From contig JBCCUK010000006.1 of assembly GCA_039196965.1 (NCBI GenBank), positions 62,001-126,000 on the forward strand: 64,000 nucleotides of DNA. The letters are read 5' to 3'. A model generated the notes under the pieces. That model ran no database searches, was not told where the DNA came from, and worked only from the letters and a program-made list of their open reading frames with translations. Both the position numbers and the translations under genes were made by a program. The stretch comes from CALLCD01 sp039196965 (GTDB lineage: Bacteria > Pseudomonadota > Alphaproteobacteria > Caulobacterales > Hyphomonadaceae). Of this stretch, positions 44,340 through 52,909 are shown one piece after another. The first letter of the stretch is position 1. Every line of letters begins with the position of its first letter.

Positions 44340-44507
44340 TCAGATATAATCACAGCGACGGGTCGTATAGTCTATAAAGAAATCCGAAGCCGGACGATAA
44401 TAATCCGTGCGATGCGATTCTGAGCGTAAATGTCTTCCAGTACGATCTCGCATGGAACCATTTTGAGCTTTCCAAAGAGCAATTGAGCGTTCTACGAGCC
44501 GATGCAT
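44340..44507 (-). CDS. Unannotated 55-residue small protein
   Basis: An ATG at 44507 opens 55 codons ending in TGA at 44340-44342. AGAGGTG lies 7 bases upstream of the ATG, a good ribosome-binding site. The product is rich in Arg, Tyr, Ser and Asp (MHRLVERSIALWKAQ at the start, YYRPASDFFIDYTTRRCDYI at the end). No known family is recognised. The gene lies 120 bases downstream of a same-strand Rossmann-fold gene. A palindrome TCTGACTGTCAGA (44534-44546) lies 26 bases before its start and may be an operator. It is called coding mainly on the ribosome-binding site and gap fit. Confidence 0.55.
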   Translation of the reverse strand: MHRLVERSIALWKAQNGSMRDRTGRHLRSESHRTDYYRPASDFFIDYTTRRCDYI

Positions 44508-44533
44508 TATGGTTCACCTCTTCTGTCTTGATC

Positions 44534-44546
44534 TCTGACTGTCAGA
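44534..44546. promoter_or_regulatory. Short perfect palindrome before the 55-residue gene
   Basis: TCTGACTGTCAGA is a 6-1-6 perfect inverted repeat just upstream of the ribosome-binding site of the small gene. It may be an operator, but a 13-base palindrome can also arise by chance. Confidence 0.25.
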
Positions 44547-44627
44547 AGGTGCGGGCTTACCCATCTCCTTTCAAATTAAGGCTCTTCACGGAGACGGGAA
44601 TCCGATGTGTCGTTGCGCCGCAAAACC

Positions 44628-45512
44628 TTAAGGTTTCAGACCCATTTCCGTTGCTAGATTGCGCAATCCGGTTTCAAGCGGCGTTTGCGGTACCAGATCA
44701 TCTGGCACATCGGCGGGATCAACAGCGGCCTTGTTTAAATCGACGCGTCCGATCTGCGCCGGGGTCAGAGGAAGCCGGATGCCGAGTTCAGACGCCACAG
44801 TTACCGCTGACTTCACGGGCCCGACAGGCAGTGGCAGAATTATGCCTTTTCCGCCCGCTATACGCTTTATAAGCTGGAGCATAGCCCGATGGGTGACGGC
44901 ATCGGGGCCGCCAATGGGAAGAATGCCGGAAGCATCCCAATCACCATTCGCTAGCGCTGTGGCTATTTGGGCGAGGTCTTCTACATGGATAGGCTGCTGC
45001 ACAGCCTTTCCGTTCCCCGGAACTGGAAAAAGCGGCACCCAGGAGAGAGTTTTCAACAGACCGGAAAGATTGCCGTCCCCAGGATAACCATAGATCATCG
45101 TCGGCCTGATAATCGCCCAATCGGGACAAGCCCCCTGAAGCTTTACTTCCTGCTTTCTCAAAGCGCCGTAGACCGGCTCTTCTGGTGTGATTGCGACATT
45201 ATTGGAGGAGAACACGATCCCACGGCGAACACCGCCCTCACTTAGGATTCGTGCCGCTTCGCCGGAGATGCTCAGAATTGGGGTTAGAACAGCCAAATCG
45301 AATGATGGGGCGATTTTCGCGACGGCGCGGCGATCTGTAAGGTCAAGGCGTTCCGGCGATGCGCCTATCGACCGGATTGTTTTACGGAAATCAGCGGAAT
45401 CCAAACGGCTTGTCGCTATCACTTTGTGCCCCGTACGCGCAAGGCAGGCGGCAATATGCTCTCCCAGGGGCTGGCTCGCCCCAACAACAAGTATGCGCTT
45501 AGACGTCGACAT
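44628..45512 (-). CDS. NAD(P)-binding Rossmann-fold protein, NDUFA9/NmrA-like
   Basis: This 294-residue atypical SDR has the dinucleotide-binding loop VVGASQPLGEHIA near residue 10 and a Thr/Arg segment typical of NAD(P)-binding epimerase-like proteins. It lacks a clean Tyr-x3-Lys; the nearest is VYGALRK, one residue longer. The segments WAIIRPTMIYGYPGDGNL and VEDLAQIATALA are characteristic of NDUFA9-like or NmrA-like proteins, which often bind NAD(P)H without catalysing a typical SDR reaction. Function is unknown. The 55-residue gene follows downstream. Confidence 0.82.
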   Translation of the reverse strand: MSTSKRILVVGASQPLGEHIAACLARTGHKVIATSRLDSADFRKTIRSIGASPERLDLTDRRAVAKIAPSFDLAVLTPILSISGEAARILSEGGVRRGIVFSSNNVAITPEEPVYGALRKQEVKLQGACPDWAIIRPTMIYGYPGDGNLSGLLKTLSWVPLFPVPGNGKAVQQPIHVEDLAQIATALANGDWDASGILPIGGPDAVTHRAMLQLIKRIAGGKGIILPLPVGPVKSAVTVASELGIRLPLTPAQIGRVDLNKAAVDPADVPDDLVPQTPLETGLRNLATEMGLKP

Positions 45513-45601
45513 AGCGCGCCGCTTTAGCAGCCTTCCGGTCTCCGGGCGAGTGGCAAGCTTGTCATAATCGGATTGTTAGAATGGCGAAGGCTCGAAAATC
45601 G

Positions 45602-46447
45602 CTAATCACCTGCGATGTGCAACTCATAATCAACATCGAGAGACAGAGCTGGAATGCGTGATCGCGCGGACTTCACAGCGTCAAGATCGATATCTGCCCA
45701 GATCACTCCGGGCGCGTCACCCTCGGCTTCGACAATGATCTCACCCCAAGGAGAGATAATGAGCGAGTGGCCGAAGGTCTCCCTGCCATCCTCATGAACA
45801 CCGCCCTGGGCCGGTGCCATGACGAACGCACCTGTTTCAATTGCCCGCGCCCTAAGAAGACTGTGCCAGTGTGCCTTGCCGGTGACGCGGGTGAAAGCCG
45901 ACGGGCAGGTGATAATCTCGGCTCCGGCTTGGGCCAGGGTTCGGAACAGGTGCGGGAAGCGCAGATCGTAACAAATGGTCAGGCCGATGATGGCGAGAGG
46001 TGTGCGCGCAAGAACTGCTTCCCCGCCCGGGCAGTAGGCTTTAGACTCGCGATAGCTTTGGCCATCTCCGACTTCCACATCGAACATGTGCATCTTGTCA
46101 TAACGCGCAATGATGTCGCCATCCGGAGAGATCAGGAATGACCGGTTCGCCAGCCTTTCATCCGTTGGCAATCTGACGGCATGAGATCCGATCAGCAGCC
46201 AGACCTCAAGGGTCTTAGCGAGGTCACGAAATGCCTTCAGCGCCGCATCCTTCTCCTCAGGCAGAGCCTTCGTGCGGGTCTTACCGGGACGAATATCAAG
46301 CAGCGCAGTCATTTCCGGCGTCGCGATAAACTCGGCTCCACGCTCCGCAGCTTCAGTGATCAGAGCGCTGACAGTATGAATATTTTCACCGATCTCAACG
46401 CCAGACGTCGTCTGGATACAGGCCACTCGGATGTCAGATCGTGTCAC
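45602..46447 (-). CDS. Nitrilase-superfamily carbon-nitrogen hydrolase
   Basis: This 281-residue amidase carries the Glu-Lys-Cys triad: Glu in FIATPEMTALLD near residue 46, Lys in RYDKMHMFDV and Cys in GLTICYDLRFPH. The pattern DKMHMFDVEV and the closing GRETFGHSLIISPWGEI resemble the Nit1 group (omega-amidase or deaminated-glutathione amidase), a metabolite-repair enzyme. The C-terminal 60 residues are the usual dimer interface. It is 77 bases downstream of folB on the same strand and may be cotranscribed with the folate genes, though no metabolic link is clear. Confidence 0.88.
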   Translation of the reverse strand: MTRSDIRVACIQTTSGVEIGENIHTVSALITEAAERGAEFIATPEMTALLDIRPGKTRTKALPEEKDAALKAFRDLAKTLEVWLLIGSHAVRLPTDERLANRSFLISPDGDIIARYDKMHMFDVEVGDGQSYRESKAYCPGGEAVLARTPLAIIGLTICYDLRFPHLFRTLAQAGAEIITCPSAFTRVTGKAHWHSLLRARAIETGAFVMAPAQGGVHEDGRETFGHSLIISPWGEIIVEAEGDAPGVIWADIDLDAVKSARSRIPALSLDVDYELHIAGD

Positions 46448-46524
46448 TCAAGTGCTCCGCTCCAAATCCTTCTGATCTATGCCCCACGCAGACGCCAGGG
46501 GACCTTGATGTTCTTTGCTGACGA

Positions 46525-46908
46525 CTAGCCCGCTTCCTGTCTTGAAAGGCTAAGTTCTACGCCAACCGTATCGAACACATGGGCAAGGGGTGCCGACGGT
46601 TTCCTCACAAGCACGCGCACCCAGTCAACCTCAGAATGCTCCTCAAAAATGGCGTGAATAACGCGGTCTGCATAGGTCTCTATCAGATTGAAGCGGCCAT
46701 TTTGCGAAACCGCGTGGCCGATATCGCACAGCGAGCTGTAGTTCACCGTCGAATCCAGCCTATCGCTCGAGCAGTCCGGCGCATCGATCCGGCACTCAAT
46801 ATCCACTTCGAATTTCTGGCCGAGCTGTTTCTCCTCTGTCTTCACGACGTGGAACCCATGGACGATAAGATTGGAAACGAAAATTCTGAGGCTCAAGCTG
46901 CCCTCCAT
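46525..46908 (-). CDS. folB: Dihydroneopterin aldolase
   Basis: FolB cleaves 7,8-dihydroneopterin to 6-hydroxymethyl-dihydropterin and glycolaldehyde in folate synthesis. The 127-residue protein shows LIVHGFHVVKTEEKQLGQKF (the substrate-binding N-terminal strand and Lys region) and ETYADRVIHAI with the conserved glutamate. The C-terminal KPSAPLAHVFDTVGVELSL matches the family's KP...G-V pattern. It is the third gene of folP-folK-folB, 21 bases after folK. Confidence 0.93.
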   Translation of the reverse strand: MEGSLSLRIFVSNLIVHGFHVVKTEEKQLGQKFEVDIECRIDAPDCSSDRLDSTVNYSSLCDIGHAVSQNGRFNLIETYADRVIHAIFEEHSEVDWVRVLVRKPSAPLAHVFDTVGVELSLSRQEAG

Positions 46909-46929
46909 TCAAAGGGATTGCCCGCACCC

Positions 46930-47502
46930 CTATTTCGGCTCAACGCCCTTTATCTCAGGATCTCCGGACTGGATAGGGTGAGTTTTGGTCGGCAGTGCCG
47001 CACCCCTTTCAATGAAATCGACAAACGGGCCAACAGAAACGATATCTTCGTTTTGAAAGGCCTTTGCATGCTCTGAAATTCGGACACCCTCGACCAAATG
47101 ATCCGGTGCAATGGCGGCGAGCGGGATCATGACAAACCCTCGGTCCAGCATTCTTGAATGCGGGATGGTCAAATGCTCCGTTTGCAGATCAATATCTCCA
47201 TACCAGAGTATATCCATGTCGAGCGTGCGAGGTCCCCATCTGACATCCCGTTTACGGCCCAAAGCAGCCTCGATGCGCTGACACACATCCAGTAATTCTT
47301 GCGGTGAGAGATTGGTCCTGATTGTCAGGCAGGCATTTAGGAAATCCGCCTGATCAGTCTTGCCCCATGGCGGTGTTTGATAGGCATCGGAAACTGCAGA
47401 TACCTCGATTCCGTCTGTAGCCTTGAGACGCGAAACGGCATCGGCCAGCAAACACCGGCTGTCCCCCTCATTCGATCCAAGCGCGAGCCCCGCCTCAATC
47501 AT
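46930..47502 (-). CDS. folK: Hydroxymethyl-dihydropterin pyrophosphokinase
   Basis: FolK transfers pyrophosphate from ATP to 6-hydroxymethyl-dihydropterin. The 190-residue protein has the N-terminal LALGSNEGDS and the signature RWGPRTLDMDILWYGD with the two metal-binding aspartates. PHSRMLDRGFVMIPLAAIAP is also present. It is about 30 residues longer than the E. coli enzyme because of an acidic/Pro tail. It overlaps the end of folP by 8 bases. Confidence 0.95.
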   Translation of the reverse strand: MIEAGLALGSNEGDSRCLLADAVSRLKATDGIEVSAVSDAYQTPPWGKTDQADFLNACLTIRTNLSPQELLDVCQRIEAALGRKRDVRWGPRTLDMDILWYGDIDLQTEHLTIPHSRMLDRGFVMIPLAAIAPDHLVEGVRISEHAKAFQNEDIVSVGPFVDFIERGAALPTKTHPIQSGDPEIKGVEPK

Positions 47503-48325
47503 GGCTTAGCAGTGCCTGCATTTTTATCGCGTCGGCGTGCTCGCGCACGTCATGGGCGCGAATGATCGATGCACCGGCTGCGATGCTGGCAAGATGAGCA
47601 CCTAGCGTTCCGGCCAGCCGTTTGTCCACCGGTCTGTCGAGGGTGAGGCCAATCAGGCTTTTTCGCGAAACGCCGACTAGCACAGGGCAGCCAAACTCGA
47701 GCAGGACATCAATGCGCCTCAAGGCTTCGACATTTTGCTCGAGGGTTTTCGAAAAGCCGATACCTGGATCGAGCCAGATAAACGCCTTCGGAATGCTGGC
47801 TTCCTCAGCCGTCTTGAAGGCGCGGTGAAAGAAACCTCGCATATCGTCCACAAGGCTGATCGATTCATCCGTTTTGCCGCGATTATAAGTGATCACTAGG
47901 GCGCTTGCGGTCTCAGCGACGACCGACGCCATATCGAGATCGCGCGTCATGCCCCAGACATCATTTATCAAAACCGCTCCGGCATCTGCCGCTTCCCTCG
48001 CGATCGGTGCTTTGTAAGTGTCAATAGAAATCGGTGCTGCATCCATCTCGGCAAGTCTCGTGATCAATCCAATCGTGCGCTGCCGCTCCTCACCCTCTGG
48101 CACAGGCTCCGCCCCTGGCCGTGTGGATTCGCCGCCAACGTCGAGAATATCTGCACCATCGGAAACCATATGCTGCGCATGGGCCACGGCCTTCGACTGG
48201 TCGACAAATCGCCCGCCATCGGAAAAGCTGTCTGGTGTGGCGTTCAGGATTCCCATAAGCAAAACAGTCTTCTGGGCGCGATGGAGCATGTCATCCCTGA
48301 CGGTCTGCCGGGTGGATGTGTTCAA
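47495..48325 (-). CDS. folP: Dihydropteroate synthase
   Basis: FolP joins p-aminobenzoate to the pterin diphosphate made by FolK and is the sulfonamide target. The 276-residue TIM barrel shows MGILNATPDSFSDGG near residue 22, DVGGESTRPGA, INDVWGMT and the ending DVREHADAIKM. The start is TTG at 48325, with GAGGAG seven bases upstream. An in-frame ATG at codon 13 is an alternative. It is the first gene of folP-folK-folB, and its promoter lies in the 348-base gap upstream (a TATACT -10-like element at 48451-48456). Confidence 0.95.
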   Translation of the reverse strand: MNTSTRQTVRDDMLHRAQKTVLLMGILNATPDSFSDGGRFVDQSKAVAHAQHMVSDGADILDVGGESTRPGAEPVPEGEERQRTIGLITRLAEMDAAPISIDTYKAPIAREAADAGAVLINDVWGMTRDLDMASVVAETASALVITYNRGKTDESISLVDDMRGFFHRAFKTAEEASIPKAFIWLDPGIGFSKTLEQNVEALRRIDVLLEFGCPVLVGVSRKSLIGLTLDRPVDKRLAGTLGAHLASIAAGASIIRAHDVREHADAIKMQALLSHD

Positions 48326-48673
48326 AGGACTATCTCCTCAAATGGATGGTTGGGCGGCCACATGTTCAGCGCCCGGAAACCCAGACGTGACGGAGCACGG
48401 ATCCTGTTGACTTTCAACACAATCAGAAGGTTCAAGTGCCGAGCAGCGACAGTATAGGCAAATCTAAGAAGACATTGATCAATGATTGCTCATGTGCCCG
48501 GCTAGCGAAGAGCAATCTGCAGCATTTGGCAAAATTCGATATAGTTCATATAAATCAGAGATGTACTGACGCGCTGCATCTCTACCATGATCCTGTTCCG
48601 GATCGCAGAGCGGCTTCAAATTGAATAATCCGGCTATTCATGTTTAACTCGGTGAATATTGAAGGAGGTGTTC
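48326..48673. other. 348-base divergent intergenic region, folP / SDR
   Basis: No protein is supported here. Short open frames exist but lack ribosome-binding sites. The region is AT-richer near 48460-48600 and should hold promoters for folP (minus) and the SDR gene (plus). A TATACT element on the minus strand (48451-48456) is the only -10-like candidate noted; no matching -35 was found. Confidence 0.5.
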
Positions 48674-49453
48674 ATGGCTCAGACAGCGCTTGTTACCGGG
48701 GCGTCTAGCGGCATCGGCAAGGAGTTCGCCCGCATTCACGCCATGCGCGGAGGAGACGTCATCCTTGTTGCCCGGCGTGCAGATAAGCTGAACGAGCTGA
48801 AGCAGGAACTTGAGGCCGGCCATGGTGTGAAGGCACTCGTCGTCGCTGAAGATCTTACCGACGAGGCCGCCCCTCAACGCATCTTCGATGCCGTTGCAAA
48901 TAGCGGTTCGACCTTGGATATCCTGATCAATAATGCGGGCTTCGGTGGGCGCGGGCTGTTCCACGAGCGGGAATGGCAGGCTGACCGCGATATGATTCAG
49001 GTCAATATCATTGCCCTGTCAGCCCTCACCCGACTCTTCCTGCCCGGCATGGTCGAACGCAATCGTGGCCGCATCCTCAACGTCTCGTCGACAGCTGGCG
49101 AACTACCAGGACCTCTGCAAGCCGTTTACTTTGCCACCAAAGCCTATGTGACCTCGTTCAGTAATGCCCTCACCGAAGAACTGAGCGAGACGGATGTCAC
49201 CGTTACAGCGCTCCTGCCCGGCGCGACAGAATCCGAGTTTGCCTCAACCTCCGGCATGGACAAGACGCCCCTATTCCAGAAGACAGCTTCTGCACGGAGC
49301 GTTGCAAACGCCGGATACAACGCCATGCAGCGCGGTGAACTCGACGTGGTCGCAGGCGTTCCCTTCAGCAGACGGATTGTTTATTCCATGGTGCCGTTCC
49401 TACCGAAGCGCGCATTGATGCGCGAGGTGCGAAAAACGCAAGAAGAGGTGTAG
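48674..49453 (+). CDS. Short-chain dehydrogenase/reductase
   Basis: This 259-residue classical SDR begins at the ATG at 48674 behind a perfect AAGGAGGTG ribosome-binding site. VTGASSGIGKEFARIH binds the nucleotide near residue 7. NNAGFGGRG is present, and the catalytic Ser and Tyr-x3-Lys appear as NVSSTAGELPG and YFATKAYVTSF. The tail after residue 215 (FSRRIVYSMVPFLPKRALMREV) is hydrophobic and basic, resembling membrane-associated SDRs such as the DltE/YqjQ-like group. The substrate is unknown. Confidence 0.9.
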   Translation: MAQTALVTGASSGIGKEFARIHAMRGGDVILVARRADKLNELKQELEAGHGVKALVVAEDLTDEAAPQRIFDAVANSGSTLDILINNAGFGGRGLFHEREWQADRDMIQVNIIALSALTRLFLPGMVERNRGRILNVSSTAGELPGPLQAVYFATKAYVTSFSNALTEELSETDVTVTALLPGATESEFASTSGMDKTPLFQKTASARSVANAGYNAMQRGELDVVAGVPFSRRIVYSMVPFLPKRALMREVRKTQEEV

Positions 49454-49553
49454 CCCGGTTCTCAAGACAAGTAGGCTTGGTTAGGGGATGAACTCCATAG
49501 TCAGCCGATGCAAACATCATTGCCGTGCGGAACGGAACTCTCTTGATCCGAGA

Positions 49554-50339
49554 CTAGCGACCGAGAAAGCGCTCCAATTGATGCCGGGTGAAACTCTTCA
49601 TATGTCCGGGAAAAAAGCGTTCCGCATCAGGAGCAACAACATCTAGCAAGTATGCGAGATCTCGATCATTGTCGTCGATATCACACATAAACAAATGGCG
49701 CGCTGGCCCCTGCCCCAATGCTTTGCCACGAATTAAGTCTCCTACGAAGACCGCATCTCCTGTGCTTACAATCAGTGAACCGGCGGTATGCCCAGGTAGG
49801 CCGATGACTTCGCCTTCCATTCCGGCCACCGAGGAAAGATCAAGTCGCTCATCAACCAATATGTCGATTTGAACTGGCCAGCTGCCTTCGGGAGGGGTGC
49901 GGCCTGCAAGTGTTCTCGCAAATGGAATAGTCGGGCAGATGTCCCCGCTGATCGCCGATTCTATCAGCTCGCGGTCACCAAGCCCGGCAATAATCTTGGT
50001 ACCACAATTGATCTGAAAGTATGCGGCACCTCCAGCGTGATCGAAGTGGCCATGGGTAAGAATGATCGCATCAAGGTCGCCTGGATTAAAGCCGGCCGCT
50101 CCAATCGCTTTGGCTAGCGTAACCGCGTTCTGAGGGCGACCGGCGTCAATGAGTATACTCCCCGATTCAGTTTCACCACCGGTCAAAAGCCAGGAGTTAT
50201 CCGCACCAATACTTAGTTGGATAATCTCAATATCATTTGTTGTAACAATGGGATCGCTCGTTTCCCGGAAAGCGGAGTATCCAAGAATCAGAACTGCGAA
50301 CACGATCAGGACCGTCAGGACAATTCTAACTCGCCTCAT
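49554..50339 (-). CDS. Membrane-anchored MBL-fold metallo-hydrolase
   Basis: This 261-residue protein has a single N-terminal membrane anchor (about 5-24, IVLTVLIVFAVLILGYSAF). A metallo-beta-lactamase fold follows, with the zinc motif ILTHGHFDHAGG (H-x-H-x-D-H) near residue 95. GLPGHTAGSLIVS supplies a later His, and the C-terminal FPGHMKS another. The family includes lactonases, thioesterases and B3 beta-lactamases. The ATG at 50339 overlaps the stop of the TetR gene (ATGA), so the two are translationally coupled and the regulator probably controls it. The substrate is not predictable. Confidence 0.87.
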   Translation of the reverse strand: MRRVRIVLTVLIVFAVLILGYSAFRETSDPIVTTNDIEIIQLSIGADNSWLLTGGETESGSILIDAGRPQNAVTLAKAIGAAGFNPGDLDAIILTHGHFDHAGGAAYFQINCGTKIIAGLGDRELIESAISGDICPTIPFARTLAGRTPPEGSWPVQIDILVDERLDLSSVAGMEGEVIGLPGHTAGSLIVSTGDAVFVGDLIRGKALGQGPARHLFMCDIDDNDRDLAYLLDVVAPDAERFFPGHMKSFTRHQLERFLGR

Positions 50340-50947
50340 ACGCTCCACCGGGCGAGCCATGTGGTTAAAGCTGCATCAGCAGTTTCCATCGCTTCCTCAA
50401 CCGAACCGATCTCATCTCCCCGAACCAGTCCGCGCATAATCGTTCCGTGCTCGATCATACCCTGCAGCTGTCCGACCGATCGTTCCGGATCTTCCATTTT
50501 TCTGAGCGTGCCATTTTCAACGCCGCGCTCTGCTGTTTCGACGAACAAACCGCTCAGCTTTTGCTTGAAAGCCTTGTAAAACCGATCCGCAAGGTCTTCG
50601 TCACGACCGCACTCCGCGACAATCATACGAAATAGACTGCGCGTCTTTGGATCCGTCAGAAAGCGTCCATAGGCCTCACATAACTGTTCCAACTCCCATG
50701 ATTTCGGATCGGTCGCGTCAATATTGAGCTGAAGACGTTCAAAGGCACGATCTGAAACCGCACCGAATAGTTGCGCCTTGTTCGAAAAATATCTGTAAAG
50801 CGTCGCAGTCGAAACACCCGCCTCTTTCGACACTTTCTCAATATTCGTTCTCACAAATCCATCCTTGCAGAACGAAGCCTCGGCAGCATCCAACACCGCC
50901 GTCCGCTTACTCTCAGCACGGCTCGCGCGAAACGACTCCAATGTCAT
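50336..50947 (-). CDS. TetR-family transcriptional regulator
   Basis: This 203-residue repressor has an N-terminal HTH at about 19-62 (TNIEKVSKEAGVSTATLYRYFSNKAQLF) and a helical ligand-binding domain with the TetR_C-like ETAERGVENGTLRKME region. It is translationally coupled to the downstream membrane metallo-hydrolase and divergent from a beta-propeller lipoprotein. The 85-base gap to that gene contains the half-sites GTAAA (50978-50982) and TTTAC (50996-51000), a weak operator candidate. The likely inducers are compounds handled by the hydrolase. Confidence 0.9.
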   Translation of the reverse strand: MTLESFRASRAESKRTAVLDAAEASFCKDGFVRTNIEKVSKEAGVSTATLYRYFSNKAQLFGAVSDRAFERLQLNIDATDPKSWELEQLCEAYGRFLTDPKTRSLFRMIVAECGRDEDLADRFYKAFKQKLSGLFVETAERGVENGTLRKMEDPERSVGQLQGMIEHGTIMRGLVRGDEIGSVEEAMETADAALTTWLARWSV

Positions 50948-50977
50948 TTATACTCCATAGCACTTCTCCATTGACTC

Positions 50978-51000
50978 GTAAACTAAAACAATCATTTTAC
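50978..51000. promoter_or_regulatory. Weak candidate TetR operator / divergent promoter
   Basis: GTAAA and TTTAC are inverted half-sites separated by 13 bases in the 85-base gap between the TetR gene and the lipoprotein gene. TTGACT (50971-50976) is a possible -35 for the plus-strand gene. The symmetry is short and imperfect. Confidence 0.25.
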
Positions 51001-51032
51001 TTCAGAGTTGCCGCTTCACACCGGAGGAAAAG

Positions 51033-52373
51033 ATGAGTGCACGATCAATCTTATTTAGCTTGTTTACAGCGATGTTCCTCATTGGATGTGTAGCATTGGG
51101 TGATTTTACGAGCGACGATCCGGGCTTTGAAGAAACCCCGGGCATATTTTACGGGACCTTTGTAGCGATCTCCGACGCCGACATGGCAGGTACAGCTTAT
51201 GCGGATGGAAAGCTTGAACCGTTTAATGGAGCATCGGATGAGATGACGCTATTTCGAAATGGGCGGTCAGTTGCAACAGCTGCGGTATCAAACTCAGTTG
51301 TTTCCTGGCCGCAGATCGCCGTGGCATCACCTGATGGACGCCACATATACGCTATAGAAACACGCGGATCCCTTTCAAAAGAAATTGAGCAGGTCGAAAG
51401 CGCGTTCACGGCGTTTCCCTCAGGCCATATCGTCTCCGCTTTCGAAGTGCGAGATCAAAAGCTGATTGAGGTGTCCAGAATCGAAAATGTCGGCCTTAAT
51501 CCGCAATCTATAGATATTTCCTCAAATGGCAGGTTCCTGGCCATTTCATCAGAAACCGCCAATACAGAATTGACGATTGTTCCATTGGATGAACAAGGCT
51601 TGCTCGGCGAAGCGCGGTTTATCTCCATGAACCCTCCTTTCCAACCCGGCGACAAGGAGAAACGTGCTCGAACGCTTCACCTGTCGCCGGATGGAACAAT
51701 GATCGCGCTAAATGTTGGAAATGTACGTTATCAGTTCTACAGCTTGATCTTTGACGACTCCGGCGTGCCAGAAGGCGTGACGGCGATTGGAGCACCTATA
51801 GAGTTTGGTGTCAGATTGTCTATTGGCCGGTGGAGTCGTGATGGGCGCTTCTTAATCGTCACTGACGTAAATGCCTATGATTCCGGCGTGCGGATGCTGT
51901 TCCAGCGCGGCGGACAGTTACATGTGATTAAAGCGCCAACCGCTGAAACACCTGCTGAACTCATCGATTCAAAACGGGTTGGCAGATTCGCAGAAGGACT
52001 TGAATTATCCGACGACGGATCACTCATCGCGTCCATAGCTATGGAACGCACCTACCTGCCCGAGCTGTTTTTCCTCGAAACGTGGCCCAGGCGTCGTACA
52101 TACCTCCTGACTCTGTTTTCTTTTGATTCTGAAAACGGCACGCTGGTGGAACGTGATCGTATCCGGACGGCCGGAGTACTGCCGGAAGATGTGATCTTTG
52201 ACAAGCAAGGCAGCAACCTCGCCGTCGCGGTTTTTCACCGACGCAAAGGTCTCGATCGCAAACGTGGTTTTATCGACTTCTTCGAGATCAGCGACGATCT
52301 CCAGTTAACGCCCCAGGGTCGGACACAGGCCGTCATGCGCGGCCCTCATGATCTTGTGCGGCTTCCAGACTAA
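51033..52373 (+). CDS. Lipoprotein with beta-propeller (lactonase-like) fold
   Basis: This 446-residue lipoprotein has a lipobox ending in LIGC (Cys19). The remainder shows repeated blade-like segments of the form SPDGRHIYAI, SSNGRFLAIS, SPDGTMIALN, SRDGRFLIVT, SDDGSLIASI and KQGSNLAVAV, spaced about 45-60 residues, which suggests a six- or seven-bladed propeller like 6-phosphogluconolactonase/YncE proteins. No catalytic residue can be named. The ribosome-binding site GGAGG lies just upstream of the ATG. It is divergent from the TetR gene and probably part of its regulon. Confidence 0.8.
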   Translation: MSARSILFSLFTAMFLIGCVALGDFTSDDPGFEETPGIFYGTFVAISDADMAGTAYADGKLEPFNGASDEMTLFRNGRSVATAAVSNSVVSWPQIAVASPDGRHIYAIETRGSLSKEIEQVESAFTAFPSGHIVSAFEVRDQKLIEVSRIENVGLNPQSIDISSNGRFLAISSETANTELTIVPLDEQGLLGEARFISMNPPFQPGDKEKRARTLHLSPDGTMIALNVGNVRYQFYSLIFDDSGVPEGVTAIGAPIEFGVRLSIGRWSRDGRFLIVTDVNAYDSGVRMLFQRGGQLHVIKAPTAETPAELIDSKRVGRFAEGLELSDDGSLIASIAMERTYLPELFFLETWPRRRTYLLTLFSFDSENGTLVERDRIRTAGVLPEDVIFDKQGSNLAVAVFHRRKGLDRKRGFIDFFEISDDLQLTPQGRTQAVMRGPHDLVRLPD

Positions 52374-52393
52374 GAAAGACACCAGCTGACCCC

Positions 52394-52909
52394 TTATTCG
52401 ATGACGATGAATTTTCCGAAACCGATATCCGTCCTGAAATGATCAGCGGTATCGCCGGTGGAAAGCACCGCCCTGATCACGCCAGCATGGGTCACAACTA
52501 GAGTCTGTTGCTTTATATCCTTTAACTCGCCAACGACTTCTAGAGTCCGTTGACGGAGCATATTGACACTTTCGCCGCCATGGGCACGTGCATGGAGGAA
52601 ATCCTTCGCCCAGAGGTCTATTTCCAACCTGGGAATATCAGACCAGGGACGGCCCTCCCATGATCCGAAGTCCATTTCTGAAAGCCGGCAATCATAGCGC
52701 ACGGAGTGGCCGGTTCGCTCGCCGATATATTCAGCAAGGTACCGGCACCGTTTCAAAGGACTGGAGAAAATCTGCTCGAACGGTGGAAGCATTTTCGCGG
52801 TTTCATCTGCCTCTTCGGTGAATGACTCGGCGATATCCAGATCTAGCTGACCATAGCAGACGCCCGTTTCAATAAGTGGGGTGGTATGGCGAAGGAGAAT
52901 CAAGCCCAC
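52394..52909 (-). CDS. cobC: Histidine phosphatase, probable alpha-ribazole phosphatase
   Basis: This 171-residue protein of the phosphoglycerate mutase-like superfamily has the phosphohistidine motif LLRHTTP at the N-terminus, the Arg in SSPLKRCRYLAEYI, SEMDFGSWEG, and the second His in VVTHAGVIR. The position directly after cobS (10-base overlap) in the cobalamin tail-assembly operon points to CobC, which dephosphorylates alpha-ribazole-5'-phosphate or adenosylcobalamin-5'-phosphate. Sequence alone would only say histidine phosphatase. Confidence 0.87.
   Translation of the reverse strand: MGLILLRHTTPLIETGVCYGQLDLDIAESFTEEADETAKMLPPFEQIFSSPLKRCRYLAEYIGERTGHSVRYDCRLSEMDFGSWEGRPWSDIPRLEIDLWAKDFLHARAHGGESVNMLRQRTLEVVGELKDIKQQTLVVTHAGVIRAVLSTGDTADHFRTDIGFGKFIVIE

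Noticed and set aside
48436..48624. A 62-codon plus-strand frame between folP and the SDR gene
   Set aside because: It has a GTG start without a ribosome-binding site, mixed composition and no domain, and it lies in the expected promoter region.
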